Positions 5,260 through 5,418 of a stretch of DNA of 5,418 bases are shown here, in pieces; the stretch's first letter is position 1, and each line of letters begins with the position of its first letter. The DNA comes from Candidatus Solibacter sp. (lineage in GTDB: Bacteria > Acidobacteriota > Terriglobia > Bryobacterales > Bryobacteraceae), in assembly GCA_017883355.1 (NCBI GenBank), contig JADGNS010000407.1, positions 1 to 5,418 on the forward strand, given 5' to 3'. The notes under the pieces were generated by a model, which saw nothing but the letters and a program-made list of their open reading frames with translations, had not been told where the DNA came from and ran no database searches. Made by a program: the position numbers and the translations under genes.

Positions 5260-5288
5260 GTGACGTCCGGTTTCGGGTAAGGTAAAAT
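5260..5288 (+). promoter_or_regulatory. Candidate promoter of the 3'-truncated gene
   Basis: GTGACG (5260-5265) and TAAAAT (5283-5288) stand 17 nt apart and resemble a sigma70 -35/-10 pair. A start near 5295 would give a leader of about 28 nt ahead of the GTG at 5323. Confidence 0.45.
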
Positions 5289-5309
5289 ACACAGTCTTAG
5301 CTTGGTTTC

Positions 5310-5315
5310 GGAGGT
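5310..5315 (+). promoter_or_regulatory. Strong ribosome binding site that decides the start at 5323
   Basis: GGAGGT lies 7 nt before GTG (5323) and only 4 nt before the in-frame TTG (5320), so GTG is the better start. Confidence 0.65.
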
Positions 5316-5322
5316 CCCTTTG

Positions 5323-5418
5323 GTGAAAATCGGTTTGTCCTGCCTTCTGTTCGCCGCCAGCCTCGCGACGAGCCTTTCCGCCCAAACCACGGGCGCCGGG
5401 ACGATGTCCGGCACCATC
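5323..5418 (+). CDS. N-terminus of an exported protein, probably a TonB-dependent receptor-like outer-membrane protein (partial)
   Basis: Only the first 32 codons are in the window; the frame is open at its end. The start (GTG) is followed by K-I-G-L-S, a hydrophobic stretch (C-L-L-F-A-A-S-L-A-T) and S-L-S-A-Q, a typical signal peptide with likely cleavage after A20. A cysteine at residue 7 lies inside the hydrophobic core and is not placed like a lipobox. The mature start, Q-T-T-G-A-G-T-M-S-G-T-I, resembles the G-T-I-S-G-T-V strand that opens the carboxypeptidase-regulatory-like domain at the N-terminus of many acidobacterial TonB-dependent receptors. That family call is an inference from a dozen residues. 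It has its own candidate promoter and a strong Shine-Dalgarno, so it appears independent of the upstream toxin module. Confidence 0.65.
   Translation, partial: MKIGLSCLLFAASLATSLSAQTTGAGTMSGTI

Noticed and set aside
5229..5417. - strand frame at the window end
   Set aside because: It runs opposite a well-formed promoter, Shine-Dalgarno and signal peptide on the + strand.
1..5418. CRISPR array, tRNA/rRNA genes, transposase or insertion sequence
   Set aside because: No regularly spaced repeats, no cloverleaf-like or rRNA sequence, and no transposase motifs were seen on either strand.

Overview
The window reads as a piece of a GC-rich bacterial chromosome with every recognisable gene on the + strand. 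The likely source is an Acidobacteriota bacterium of the Solibacter/Bryobacter kind. This is inferred from the style of the DNA polymerase I N-terminus (D-T-F-G-F-I-F-R-A-Y-H-A) and from the last, truncated gene, which looks like the start of one of the TonB-dependent receptors with a carboxypeptidase-regulatory-like N-terminus that are abundant in that phylum. The assignment is an inference from memory of family sequences, not a search result.

Layout. Positions 1-122 are a leader with a short tandem/inverted AATCGCCCC repeat. A small VOC-fold (glyoxalase/bleomycin-resistance-like) protein lies at 123-524. The next 397 bases (525-921) hold no recognised gene. They do contain nested inverted repeats and an open frame that exactly bridges the two neighbours, sharing 1 nt with the VOC gene and 4 nt with polA. 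DNA polymerase I (polA, 922-3501) is complete. Its 5'-nuclease and polymerase domains keep most catalytic residues, but the middle 3'-5' exonuclease-like domain has lost all of them.

From 3502 to about 5260 is an accessory stretch of two different type II toxin-antitoxin modules in a row. The first is toxin-first: a RelE/HigB-like toxin (3597-3968) with an XRE-family HTH antitoxin (3965-4282), overlapping by ATGA. It has a well-formed sigma70-type promoter with a perfect 6-3-6 inverted repeat between the -35 and -10, which fits autorepression by the antitoxin. The second is antitoxin-first: a ribbon-helix-helix VapB-like protein (4370-4645) with a PIN-domain VapC-like RNase (4645-5184), overlapping by one base. 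The VapC-like toxin is longer than usual, with an extra arginine/proline-rich stretch before its third catalytic acid. Codon use in the first module looks less strongly G/C-ending than in polA, which fits acquisition by transfer.

After vapC, an imperfect long inverted repeat (5190-5258) with a nested hairpin separates the toxin module from a promoter and the beginning of a secreted or outer-membrane protein (5323 to the window end).

The genes do not form one pathway: a housekeeping replication/repair gene and a small stress or resistance-type enzyme are followed by two mRNA-targeting TA modules inserted before a surface transport gene. I found no wholly new system. The most useful second looks are the tandem TA modules and their near-leaderless starts, the unusual VapC insert, the unexplained bridging frame with its repeats before polA, and the long inverted repeat after vapC.
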